Shown piece by piece: positions 53,428 through 61,571 of a DNA stretch of 64,000 nucleotides. The position numbers and the translations under genes are program-made. The DNA is from UBA830 sp038146925 (GTDB taxonomy: Bacteria > Pseudomonadota > Alphaproteobacteria > MPNO01 > UBA830). Below the pieces are notes generated by a model, which was not told the DNA's origin, did not search any database, and saw only the letters and a list, made by a program, of their open reading frames with translations. Within the stretch, counting starts at the first letter, position 1. Each line of letters starts with the position of its first letter. Location: contig JAYQSP010000002.1 of the NCBI GenBank assembly GCA_038146925.1, positions 1 through 64,000 of the forward strand, read 5' to 3'.

Positions 53428-55579
53428 CGTTTTTTCCAGCCCCAGCCTCGCCAATCATCCGGGTCTCGACGAATGGATCGCCGTGAAAGCGGACGGCCGC
53501 ATCGCCGTCAGAACCGGCAAAGTCGATATCGGCCAGCGCATTTCGACCGCGCTGGCCATGATCGCGGCGGAAGAGCTGGACGTGCCGCTGGACCGGATCG
53601 ACATGATCCGCACCGTAACCGGCGAGGCGCCCGACGAAGGCATCACGTCGGGCAGCAATTCGATGATGGAGTCCGGTCACGCCGTTCGTCTGGCGAGCGC
53701 GACCGCGCGCCGCCACATGCTGGCGCGGGCGGCAGAAGTTCTGGATGTCGACGCCGCCATGCTGGAAGTCGAAGACGGCCGGATCCGGTCGCGCGACACC
53801 AACCGCAGCGTATCCTACGAGGAACTGCAGGGCGACAAGCCGTTCGGTATCGACGTCGCCCCCGACATCGACGTGAAGGACCCGGACACCCACCGCATCG
53901 TCGGCGAAAAGGTCGCTCCGCTGGGCCTGTCGGAGATCGTGACCGGCGAGTACCGCTTCCTGCACGACATGAAAATGGACGGCATGCTGCATGCCCGCAT
54001 CGTCCGGCCGCCGCATTACAAGGCGCGCCTGATATCGCTGGATGAGGAAGCCGTCAGCCGCCTCAGGGAGAACGGAATCGAGACCGTGCGGGACGGCAGT
54101 TTTCTCGCCGTCGCGGGACCAGACGAATACGCCGTCATCCGCGCCGCCGAAAGGCTGTTCAACGCCTGCGACTGGGATGCGGGAGACGGCCTGACCGAAG
54201 GAGACATTTTCGAAAGCCTGACGGCAAACGCCCGCGAAAGCAGACCGGTGGAAAACGACGGCGTGCCGCAGGACAAGCCCGTCCCGCCGTTGGCGGCCCC
54301 GCCCGAACAGGCGTCGGTCACGCTCGAAGCGCGTTACGACAAGCCCTATCAGGCGCACGCGTCGATGGGCCCGTCCGCCGCGGCAGCGATCTGGTCCGAT
54401 AACGGCCTGCAAATATGGTCGCACAGCCAGGGGATATACTTCCTCCGTGGCGCCGTGGCGGAAGCGCTGGAGATCGCGGAAGAGACCGTGCGGGTCGAAC
54501 ACGTACCCGGCGCCGGGTGTTACGGACACAACGGCGCCGATGATGTAGCGCTGGATGCGGCGCTTGTAGCCCGCGCCCTGCCGGACAAACCGGTCCTGTT
54601 GAAATGGACGCGCGAGGACGAACACGCATGGGCGCCCTACGCCACAGCAACATCCATGATACTTCGCGCCAGCCTCGATGCGGACGGCAAGGTGATCGAC
54701 TGGAACCACGAAACCTACGGCGACACGTTCAACATGCGTCCGCGATCCGGCCCGAACATGGCCGGCGCGGCACGCCTGCTGTCGAGCCGCTACCGCGACA
54801 ACCCGCCGCCGGAATTCGTTCCCCAACCAGCGATGATCCGGCACATGGGCATTCACCGGAACCTCGATCCGCTTTACGTCTTTCCGCAGAAACGCCTGGT
54901 CAAGAATCTCGTGCGGGGCCTGCCGCTGCGCACCTCGGCGCTGCGCACGCTGGGCGCGTTCGGCAACATTTTCGCGCTGGAATCCTTCATGGACGAGCTT
55001 GCGGAGGCCGCGGGGATCGACCCTGTCACCTTCCGGCTGAACCACCTGGCGGACCCGCGCGGGCGAGAGGTGCTGGAAGCTGTCGCCGCCCGCATGGATT
55101 TTTCCGCCGATGACGGCATTGGCCGCGGCGTCGCCTTCGCCCAGTACAAGAACCTGAAGGCCTACGCCGCCGTCGGCGTGGAGCTGGAGGTTACCGACGC
55201 GGCGGAAATCAAGCTTCGGCGCGCGGTGCTGTCGGGCGATGCGGGTGAAATCGTCGATCGCGACGGCATGGCGGCGCAGTATGACGGAGGGTTCATTCAG
55301 GCGGCCAGCTGGACCATCCACGAACAGGTCACCTGGGACCGCGACGGCATCACCAGCCGGGACTGGGAAACCTATCCGATCCTCGGTTTCGACAACGTGC
55401 CGGAGATCGAAACGGTGCTGATCGAACGGCCGGGCGTACCGTTCCTCGGCGCCGGCGAAGCGGTTTCCGGGCCAACCGGGGCCGCTATCGCGAACGCGAT
55501 ATACAAGGCGACGGGCCTTCGCCTGCGGCGCATGCCGTTTACCCCGGATGCCATCCGTGCCGCGGCGATGGACGCCTGA
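53420..55579 (+). CDS. Molybdopterin-binding hydroxylase subunit (IorB-like)
   Basis: Large subunit of 719 residues of the xanthine oxidase/aldehyde oxidase family. Cofactor-binding regions appear as DIGQRISTALAMIAAEEL, GSNSMMESGHAVR, the substrate-channel blocks with RPRSGPNMAG and TLGAFGN, and the catalytic Glu in GAGEAVSGPTGAAIANAI near residue 680. No Tat signal is present, unlike many IorB proteins, so the enzyme should be cytosolic. Expected reaction: water-derived hydroxylation next to a ring nitrogen or at an aldehyde carbon. The dioxygenase gene follows after 4 bases. Confidence 0.9.
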   Translation: MASVFSSPSLANHPGLDEWIAVKADGRIAVRTGKVDIGQRISTALAMIAAEELDVPLDRIDMIRTVTGEAPDEGITSGSNSMMESGHAVRLASATARRHMLARAAEVLDVDAAMLEVEDGRIRSRDTNRSVSYEELQGDKPFGIDVAPDIDVKDPDTHRIVGEKVAPLGLSEIVTGEYRFLHDMKMDGMLHARIVRPPHYKARLISLDEEAVSRLRENGIETVRDGSFLAVAGPDEYAVIRAAERLFNACDWDAGDGLTEGDIFESLTANARESRPVENDGVPQDKPVPPLAAPPEQASVTLEARYDKPYQAHASMGPSAAAAIWSDNGLQIWSHSQGIYFLRGAVAEALEIAEETVRVEHVPGAGCYGHNGADDVALDAALVARALPDKPVLLKWTREDEHAWAPYATATSMILRASLDADGKVIDWNHETYGDTFNMRPRSGPNMAGAARLLSSRYRDNPPPEFVPQPAMIRHMGIHRNLDPLYVFPQKRLVKNLVRGLPLRTSALRTLGAFGNIFALESFMDELAEAAGIDPVTFRLNHLADPRGREVLEAVAARMDFSADDGIGRGVAFAQYKNLKAYAAVGVELEVTDAAEIKLRRAVLSGDAGEIVDRDGMAAQYDGGFIQAASWTIHEQVTWDRDGITSRDWETYPILGFDNVPEIETVLIERPGVPFLGAGEAVSGPTGAAIANAIYKATGLRLRRMPFTPDAIRAAAMDA

Positions 55580-55583
55580 CGCC

Positions 55584-56414
55584 ATGGCAGAGTTCGATAT
55601 TACCCCGTTATCGCCCGCGCTCGGCGCGGAAATCCGCGGCGTCGATTTTTCGAGTCCGATGGATGCGGAAATCATCGCCGATATACGACAGGCGCTCCTC
55701 GAACACCTGGTGCTGGTTTTCCGTTGCGGCGAAATATCCGAAGACGAACAACTTCGGTTCGCAGGGCATTTCGGCCCCACCATCGGCGCCCGCGCAGCGC
55801 TGCGGATGGATGGCGGCGACCGGCGGCTGATGGTCATCAGCAATGTTCGCGAAAACGGCGAGCCCATTGGCGCCCTGCCCGACGGCGAACTGATGTTTCA
55901 TTCGGATTCAGTTTATCTCGAAAAACCGCTGCTCGGAGCCACTCTCTATGCGGAGGAAATCCCGTCGACCGGCGGCAACACGCTGTTCGCCAACATGTAC
56001 GCCGCCTATGAAGCCCTTCCTGCCGAAATCCGGAAAGAGATCGCCGGACTGCGGGCGGTCAATGTTTTCGATTACGAAACCCAGGTGAAGTCGGGCCGGT
56101 TCGACCGGACGACATCTCCACATGCGACGCATCCGGTCGTCCGCACCCATCCGGAAACCGGCCGCAAGGCTTTGTACGTCAACCGGCTGATGACCGAGGA
56201 GATCGTCGGTCTGCCGGCAGACAAAAGTGAAGAATTACTGCAAACGCTGTTCGCGCACGCGGAAAACCGGGATCACGTTTACGAACATGTCTGGCAGCTG
56301 GACGACCTGGTGATGTGGGACAACCGCTGCACTCAGCACGCGCGGAGGGATTTTCCAGCGGATGAACGCCGACTGTTACGACGCGTCGGTATAGAGGGCG
56401 ACGTACCGGTATAG
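55584..56414 (+). CDS. TauD/TfdA-family 2-oxoglutarate dioxygenase
   Basis: Fe(II)/2-oxoglutarate enzyme of 276 residues. The metal triad is His106-x-Asp108 (FHSDSVY) and His252 (NRCTQHARRDF), and the 2-oxoglutarate Arg is in the following RRLLRRVG. The Thr/Ser-rich TGGNTLFANMY segment is family-typical. Family chemistry is hydroxylation next to a heteroatom with release of sulfite, an ether fragment or formaldehyde. ATG 55584 is used, 4 bases after the molybdenum subunit. It is the last gene of the operon. Confidence 0.9.
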   Translation: MAEFDITPLSPALGAEIRGVDFSSPMDAEIIADIRQALLEHLVLVFRCGEISEDEQLRFAGHFGPTIGARAALRMDGGDRRLMVISNVRENGEPIGALPDGELMFHSDSVYLEKPLLGATLYAEEIPSTGGNTLFANMYAAYEALPAEIRKEIAGLRAVNVFDYETQVKSGRFDRTTSPHATHPVVRTHPETGRKALYVNRLMTEEIVGLPADKSEELLQTLFAHAENRDHVYEHVWQLDDLVMWDNRCTQHARRDFPADERRLLRRVGIEGDVPV

Positions 56415-56427
56415 CCTGAACGAGGTC

Positions 56428-56631
56428 TCAGAAAACCGGTTTCGAATTATCCAGCGGAATACTGAGCGACATGCCGCTGCCGCCGCAGCACGGGCAGCTC
56501 AGCGCGACCAGGATCTGCTGTTTCTGGGTTTCGGTCATGTCCGAATCCTGCAGCACCTTCAGGATCTGTTGCCGGATCGCTTCATGCATCGACATATCGG
56601 TAATGACGCCGGTGCCGCCGTCATCGATCAT
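56428..56631 (-). CDS. Small protein with C-terminal CPCC motif
   Basis: Protein of 67 residues that I do not recognise. An amphipathic helical segment (about 13-45, HEAIRQQILKVLQDSDMTETQ) leads into SCPCCGGSGM (Cys46, Cys48, Cys49), resembling half of a DnaJ-type zinc ribbon, then a short tail. It starts 8 bases after the stop of the amidohydrolase upstream, with its ribosome site (GGCGGAG) inside the end of that gene. It could be a metal or persulfide chaperone or a small enzyme subunit; function unproven. Confidence 0.6.
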   Translation of the reverse strand: MIDDGGTGVITDMSMHEAIRQQILKVLQDSDMTETQKQQILVALSCPCCGGSGMSLSIPLDNSKPVF

Positions 56632-56639
56632 GCCGGTAT

Positions 56640-57668
56640 CTACTCCGCCGCCTGCGCCATGGACGCGAACGGCGCCAGGTGGCCCATCATCGCGCGCGCA
56701 TTGCCCGACCGGATCATGTCGCGCTCGTCATCCGTCAGGCTGGTTTCGGCCAGCGCCTTGTTCGTCCAGTCGCAACCGAAGGCGGTGCCGTCGGTCGCGT
56801 AGACGATGCGATCCACGCCGAACAGATCGACCGCCATGTCGATCGATTTCGCGCCGAACGAATTGCAGTCGAACCACAGATTCGGCTTCGTCAGCCGCGT
56901 CGATGGCAGCGGTTCGTCCGGCGTATCAAGCAGGCTGCGGTGATCGAGACGCTCGACCTCGAACGCGACGTTGCCGCCCAGATTGTGAATATGGAACCGT
57001 GCATCCGGATAGTCGTCCAGCAGATCGGTCATGGTCAGCGTGACGGTGCAGGCCGACAGGCTGGCCTGCATGTCGAGCGTACCCATGCGGCGTATGAAAT
57101 TATCTGTCTGCATGCCGGTGCGCGGCCACTCGTCGCCCGGCCGCGGCCCCCAGTGGATGAACAGCGCCGCCTTGTGACGGTTTGCCGCCGCCAGGATCGG
57201 CCGGTAGGCATCCACATCGGCCAGCGTCATGAAGGCATTGCCGGGCAGAATCGCGCCGATCATGCCTGGCAGCGCCATTACCCGATCCAGCTCGGCGACG
57301 GCGGCGTCCATGTCCGCCAGCGGCAGCGAGGCGTAGGCTACGAACCGGCCGGGATTCCCGGCACAGACCTGCGACACGGCATCGTTGAATATACGCACCG
57401 CGGGAACGGATTCCTCGACAGGCAAGCGTTCGATCCACTGATGCGGTCCCCATAAAGACAATACGCCGGTCGCAACGCCGTGTTCGTCCATCTCTGCCAG
57501 CCGGGTTTCCAGATCGTCGAACATGTCGCCGAATGCCTGTTCGCCCCTTCGAGTTTTGATGATGTCGTTCCCGGAGCCGTCGGTGTAGATCATCGGCGGT
57601 TCTGTGCGGGCCCGGTATATGTCGATCAGTTCGGGCGGGCTCCAGTGGGCGTGCATGTCGATGGTCAT
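56640..57668 (-). CDS. Amidohydrolase family protein
   Basis: TIM-barrel metal protein of 342 residues. MTIDMHAHWSPPEL carries the His-x-His pair, LFIHWGPRPGD the middle His, and FHIHNLGGNVAFEVERL the catalytic-site His. The distal Asp ligand is in YATDGTAFG. The region between the first and second motifs is longer than in the ACMSD-like paralogues. ATG 57668 is preferred because MTIDMHAH is the family start; upstream frames lack support. It diverges from the reductase at 57788 and is followed by the CPCC protein in the same transcript. Confidence 0.86.
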   Translation of the reverse strand: MTIDMHAHWSPPELIDIYRARTEPPMIYTDGSGNDIIKTRRGEQAFGDMFDDLETRLAEMDEHGVATGVLSLWGPHQWIERLPVEESVPAVRIFNDAVSQVCAGNPGRFVAYASLPLADMDAAVAELDRVMALPGMIGAILPGNAFMTLADVDAYRPILAAANRHKAALFIHWGPRPGDEWPRTGMQTDNFIRRMGTLDMQASLSACTVTLTMTDLLDDYPDARFHIHNLGGNVAFEVERLDHRSLLDTPDEPLPSTRLTKPNLWFDCNSFGAKSIDMAVDLFGVDRIVYATDGTAFGCDWTNKALAETSLTDDERDMIRSGNARAMMGHLAPFASMAQAAE

Positions 57669-57787
57669 CGCGCGATCCTCTCCGAAATCAATCACTGGAT
57701 ACTGAGCGATTTCGCGACATCTGACAACGCATCGATTCCCCTCTACACTGCGCGACAAATCAATCCGGATAAGGGACTCGGACACCA

Positions 57788-58708
57788 ATGAAAGCAGTTT
57801 ATTTCGAAGAACACGGCGGGCCGGAAGTATTGAAATACGGCGATCTGCCCGACCCGACGGCAGGCGACGGTGAAATCGTCGCCGATATTCATGTGGCCAG
57901 CATCAACGGCGCGGACTGGAAAGTCCGGACAGGATCCTACGCGCAGGTCGCCTATTACCCTTATATCTGCGGTCGGGATTTCTCCGGCGTCGTGACCGAG
58001 GTCGGCCGGGGCGCGGATTTCGCCGTCGGTGACGAAGTCTTCGGTGTCCTGCCCGTGGGACAGGAAGGCACATATTGCGAGAAAGTCGCGACCAAGGCAT
58101 CGGTGCTGGCCAAAAAGCCGGCGGATGTGTCTCATATGGATATCGATGCGCTCTCCTTGGTCGGACTGACGGCCGTGATCTCGATCGAAGAAACCCTCAA
58201 ACTGCAGCCGGGCGAAAAGATCCTGATCCAGGGCGGCGCCGGCGGCGTGGCGGGTTTCGCCATCCAACTTGCCAAGCATATCGGCGCCCATGTCGTCACC
58301 ACGGCCAGCGCGCGCAACCACGACTATGTCCGCGACCTCGGCGCCGACGAGATCATCGATTACAACGCCACCGATTTCACGCAAGCGGTATCGGATTGCG
58401 ACGCCGTGTTTGAAACCGTTGGCGGCGAAACCGGCATCAAATCCTTCGACGTACTCAAGCCCGGCGGACGGGCAGCATTCATCGCGTCCGGTATGCAGTC
58501 GCCCGAGCCGACGCGCGACGACGTAGAATCGCTCCGCCCCAGCGTCGGGCGCGACCGGCCCTACATGGAACGGGTCGCTGCGCTGCTCCAACAGGGCGTC
58601 GTAACGGTGCCGGAACTGCAGGTGTTCGATTTAAAGGACGCAGTTGCGGCGCAAAAAATTAGCGAAAGCAGGCACTTGCGCGGCAAACTGATGCTGAAAA
58701 TAAGATAG
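57788..58708 (+). CDS. Zinc-free medium-chain NADP-dependent oxidoreductase
   Basis: Quinone-reductase-like MDR enzyme of 306 residues. The nucleotide-binding motif is IQGGAGGVAGFAIQLA (about residue 142), and GRDFSGVVTEVG with DEVFGVLPVG are the catalytic-domain markers; no zinc ligands are seen. TTASARNHDYVRDLGADEIIDY is the family NADP-binding continuation. It is separated by 119 bases from the divergent amidohydrolase. Downstream is a decayed gene remnant. Confidence 0.9.
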   Translation: MKAVYFEEHGGPEVLKYGDLPDPTAGDGEIVADIHVASINGADWKVRTGSYAQVAYYPYICGRDFSGVVTEVGRGADFAVGDEVFGVLPVGQEGTYCEKVATKASVLAKKPADVSHMDIDALSLVGLTAVISIEETLKLQPGEKILIQGGAGGVAGFAIQLAKHIGAHVVTTASARNHDYVRDLGADEIIDYNATDFTQAVSDCDAVFETVGGETGIKSFDVLKPGGRAAFIASGMQSPEPTRDDVESLRPSVGRDRPYMERVAALLQQGVVTVPELQVFDLKDAVAAQKISESRHLRGKLMLKIR

Positions 58709-58790
58709 TCAATTCCGCTATTGGTCTCATACTGATTATTTGCGCAATACTCCCTCCGAACCAATCAGGGAGGAATTCAGAACGAGGTAG

Positions 58791-59302
58791 TTGACAGTCG
58801 CACTGGCACTAGCCGGGGCCGTGTTAATTGCGGCGGGTTTTAGCGCGCCGGCAGCGACCGATTCCGTCGCCGATTTCTAGAAAGGCAAAACCGGGAACCG
58901 CGGCATGGGCGGCATCTATATCGCCATGAACGAGAAAAGGTTCAGGGCTTCCAGTCGTCGCGTTCGGCCTTCACGATTGCCCGTTCGTATCTGGTGCCGG
59001 AGGTCAACTTACTTGCCGCCAATGCGACGGCGCCGCTGTCGGACCGGCCGGATGCGCCCTTGCGCAAAGACGTCGTCACCGATCCGCATGACCAGCAGAT
59101 CGCCTAACTGACGGCCGGCAACATAGTCCTCGGCCGCGGCTGGATCGCCCCGCCAGCGCGCCAGCCGCCCGCAGCGCTGCGCACCGCATTTGCGAAAACC
59201 TTCGCGGATCCGGCGGCGATCGAGGGCGCGAAGAAGCGCAAAATGACCCAGGATTCGGTCAGCTGGCAGGAATTGCAGGCGGTCCTCGGCTTCAAGAAAT
59301 AG
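58791..59302 (+). pseudogene. Decayed solute-binding-protein gene
   Basis: Starting with TTG at 58791, behind AGGGAGGAATTC-type purines, 29 codons encode a good signal peptide and the opening VADF, then hit TAG (58878) before KGKT, which continues in frame. Further on the coding sense shifts frame (LVPEVNLLAANATAPLSDRPDAP) and meets TAA (59105). It then resumes to a plausible C-terminus (LRTAFAKTFADPAAIEGAKKRKM, VSWQELQAVL) ending TAG at 59302. The middle of a normal 300-residue protein is missing. The fragments resemble the tripartite-tricarboxylate/TctC-like binding proteins. CTCCCT/AGGGAG arms precede it. Confidence 0.8.
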
Positions 59303-59389
59303 GCGTCTGACGCCGCTAAGCCTCGGCCGGGAAAATCGCTGAAGTTTTTTTATGCTACACATAACATTGCAGCACTGGGGAGAACACGA

Positions 59390-60451
59390 ATGGCAAATCC
59401 AAAGGTTCTGATCTACACCCCGATGGGTGATGTCGATGCGAAATACAGCGAGCTGGAGGACGCAGGCTGCAGCCTGACCTTCGGCAACGCGGAGTGGCGG
59501 CGCGCCTTCGGTGCGTCGGAAGAAAACGTATTTCCCATCGCCGTGGGCCGCGACGCCATTATCGGCGCCGTAATGCGCGGCTTCACCTTTACCCATGACT
59601 TCATGAGCCGACTGCCTAATACGCGAATTATTGCCAAGCTGACCATAGGCTATGACGACGTCGATATCGACGCGGCTGCCGATCTCGGCATCCTGGTCAC
59701 GCACTCACCGACCGAAGCCAACTGGGGCGGTGTCGCCGAAGGCACGATGACCATGATGCTGACCATGCTGAAACGGGTGCGCGAAAAGGACCGCCACGTG
59801 CGCGACGGCGGCTGGCGCGACGACGCGCTGGCCGGCACGTTCCTGGGCGCCCGCCAGGACGGTTACGAAGGAATCACGGTGGGCATCATCGGACTCGGCC
59901 GCATCGGCTCTCGCCTTTGCGACCTGCTGGCGCCGTGGCGGGTCAACCTGATCGCTCACGACCCCTATGTCGACGAATCCAAATTCGCCCATCACAACGC
60001 CAAAGCCGTCGATCTCGACACTCTGCTACGGACGTCGGACGTGGTTGCGATCCATGCCAACCTGACCGACGAAACCCGGCACCTGATGTCGGAGGCCCGT
60101 TTCGGCCTGATGAAACCGACCGCCATCCTGCTCAACGCAGCGCGCGGGCCCATCGTCGACGAAGACGCGCTATTCTTCGCGCTCGACCGCAACAAGATCG
60201 CGGGCGCGGCGCTTGACGTGTTCGAGAACGAACCGCTGGACCTGCAGTCGCCGCTCCGAGGTCTTGGAGACAAAGTATTGCTGTCACCCCACATGGTCAG
60301 CGCCAACAAGGGCGCCAGCCTGGAACCAGCCGTACCATGGGCGATCAACGCGGCCCTGACCGCCATGCGCGGCAAAATCCCGCGCCATGTCGTCAACGAA
60401 GCGGCGATCCCGAAGTTTCTCGAACGGTTCGGGGGAAAAAGACTGGTTTAG
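59390..60451 (+). CDS. D-isomer-specific 2-hydroxyacid dehydrogenase family protein
   Basis: NAD-dependent enzyme of 353 residues. The coenzyme motif is GIIGLGRIGSRLCD (about residue 165), and the catalytic triad is the Arg in NAARGPIVDED, the Glu in DVFENEP and the His in LSPHMVSA. The family-specific loop around HSPTEANWGGVAEG is expanded compared with D-lactate dehydrogenases. The upstream 86 bases after the pseudogene are AT-rich (GAAGTTTTTTTATGC) and end in GGGGAGA before the start. Specificity not determinable. Confidence 0.9.
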   Translation: MANPKVLIYTPMGDVDAKYSELEDAGCSLTFGNAEWRRAFGASEENVFPIAVGRDAIIGAVMRGFTFTHDFMSRLPNTRIIAKLTIGYDDVDIDAAADLGILVTHSPTEANWGGVAEGTMTMMLTMLKRVREKDRHVRDGGWRDDALAGTFLGARQDGYEGITVGIIGLGRIGSRLCDLLAPWRVNLIAHDPYVDESKFAHHNAKAVDLDTLLRTSDVVAIHANLTDETRHLMSEARFGLMKPTAILLNAARGPIVDEDALFFALDRNKIAGAALDVFENEPLDLQSPLRGLGDKVLLSPHMVSANKGASLEPAVPWAINAALTAMRGKIPRHVVNEAAIPKFLERFGGKRLV

Positions 60452-60492
60452 AGAGACGGGGCAGCTACCCAACATATCCCCTCTCCCGAACC

Positions 60493-60510
60493 CTCACCCC
60501 AAGGGGGGAG
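60493..60510. terminator. Weak GC hairpin between convergent genes
   Basis: CTCACCCC pairs with GGGGGGAG over a two- to four-base loop with one mismatch, in the 84-base gap between the hydroxyacid dehydrogenase and the convergent alpha/beta hydrolase. The wider C-rich then G-rich context looks like the short intergenic repeats common in proteobacteria. No T run follows. Confidence 0.35.
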
Positions 60511-60535
60511 GACACTTATAAGACTGCGTCTACTC

Positions 60536-61369
60536 TCAATGCCGCCGCATGAAGCCGGTCAGCGCCTCGGCAATCCGGGGCTCGTGCGGTGCCCAGTCGG
60601 GATAGGGGATCAGCGGCACGTCCTCGTCCTCCAGACCCAGATCGAACATCTCGCTGCCGGGTATGCGCTCGTGCGCGGCCCTGCCGCTGGCGGAGGCATG
60701 GGTGTTGTCGTTTCCGGGAATGATCAGCGTCGGCATTTTTAGGCCGTTGAGCTCTTCGTCGGTCACGCCCATGACCGGATAGTGCGCACCGGCCTCGAAC
60801 AGTTCCTTCCAGCGGCTCAGCGTCGCGATGAAATCCGCCGGATCCATCGCCATCAGTTTTTCGCGGTTCGCCGGATTGCTGTCGATCCGTTCCTTCCACA
60901 TATCGGTGGCGCAGACCGCTTCCATACCGCCCTTCTGCGCCGCCGTGATGAACTGGCCGTAATACATTTCCGGCAGGCGCCTGGCGGGAAACGCGCCGCC
61001 GGTCACACGCAGCAGCAGCAGTGCCCGGGTCGCGCCCGGATGACGCAGACCGAACATGATCGCCGTCCGCGCACCCGACGACGAGCCGCCGATAAACGCC
61101 GGAGACGCATCCAGCTGGCCGAGCAGTTCGTTCAGATCGTCGGCCCAGGTGGCTTCCTCCACCTCCCGCGCTTCGAGCTTGATATCGGACGACCCCGTAT
61201 TGCGCCGGTCGTGCAGCAGCACGCGGAAGCCTTGGCCGGCCAGCCGATTGGCCAGGGGGACAAATTCCTGATACCCGCGTCGGCCGCCGGTGATCAGCGC
61301 CACCCATGGGCCGTCGTCGCCGATGATTTCGTAGTTGATGTTCAGTCCCCGGACGGTGGCGTTGGGCAT
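60536..61369 (-). CDS. Alpha/beta hydrolase
   Basis: Hydrolase of 277 residues: oxyanion region ITGGRRGYQEFVPL, nucleophile elbow GGSSSGAR (about residue 95), a cap region rich in Met and Lys, and a late His in DWAPHEPRI. The HDRRNTGSSDIKLE segment is typical of the esterase/haloperoxidase-like fold. The possible acid is in PGNDNTHAS. Its promoter should lie in the 202-base AT-rich gap upstream, which has an inverted repeat at 61440. Confidence 0.9.
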   Translation of the reverse strand: MPNATVRGLNINYEIIGDDGPWVALITGGRRGYQEFVPLANRLAGQGFRVLLHDRRNTGSSDIKLEAREVEEATWADDLNELLGQLDASPAFIGGSSSGARTAIMFGLRHPGATRALLLLRVTGGAFPARRLPEMYYGQFITAAQKGGMEAVCATDMWKERIDSNPANREKLMAMDPADFIATLSRWKELFEAGAHYPVMGVTDEELNGLKMPTLIIPGNDNTHASASGRAAHERIPGSEMFDLGLEDEDVPLIPYPDWAPHEPRIAEALTGFMRRH

Positions 61370-61439
61370 GGCGTTCCATTTTCAGTTTGTGCGGATCAAA
61401 TATTTTACCTTTTCAGCATAAATTGCTGACGTAGCGAAC

Positions 61440-61464
61440 CAAAATTCGCATTCAGAGAATTTTG
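61440..61464. promoter_or_regulatory. Inverted repeat CAAAATTC / GAATTTTG
   Basis: Two perfect 8-base arms separated by 9 bases lie 71-95 bases upstream of the alpha/beta hydrolase start. The surrounding 202 bases are AT-rich and hold no gene. Candidate operator. Confidence 0.4.
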
Positions 61465-61571
61465 ATACCTCTAATGTTCATGTGCGTTGATTTAGAAGAT
61501 TTGCACAGATTCAACTGATCATTAGCACTCTGCTCTGACAGGCGACCCGATTCACATGGGCGGACATTCAG

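Noticed and set aside
53228..55867. 879-codon open frame antisense to the molybdenum hydroxylase
   Set aside because: The plus-strand frame carries all cofactor and catalytic motifs and tight operon spacing; the antisense protein has no recognisable domain.
58905..59111. 68-codon frame inside the decayed binding-protein region
   Set aside because: Its peptide is Arg-rich and crosses the frame-shift of the pseudogene; the recognisable fragments lie in other frames.
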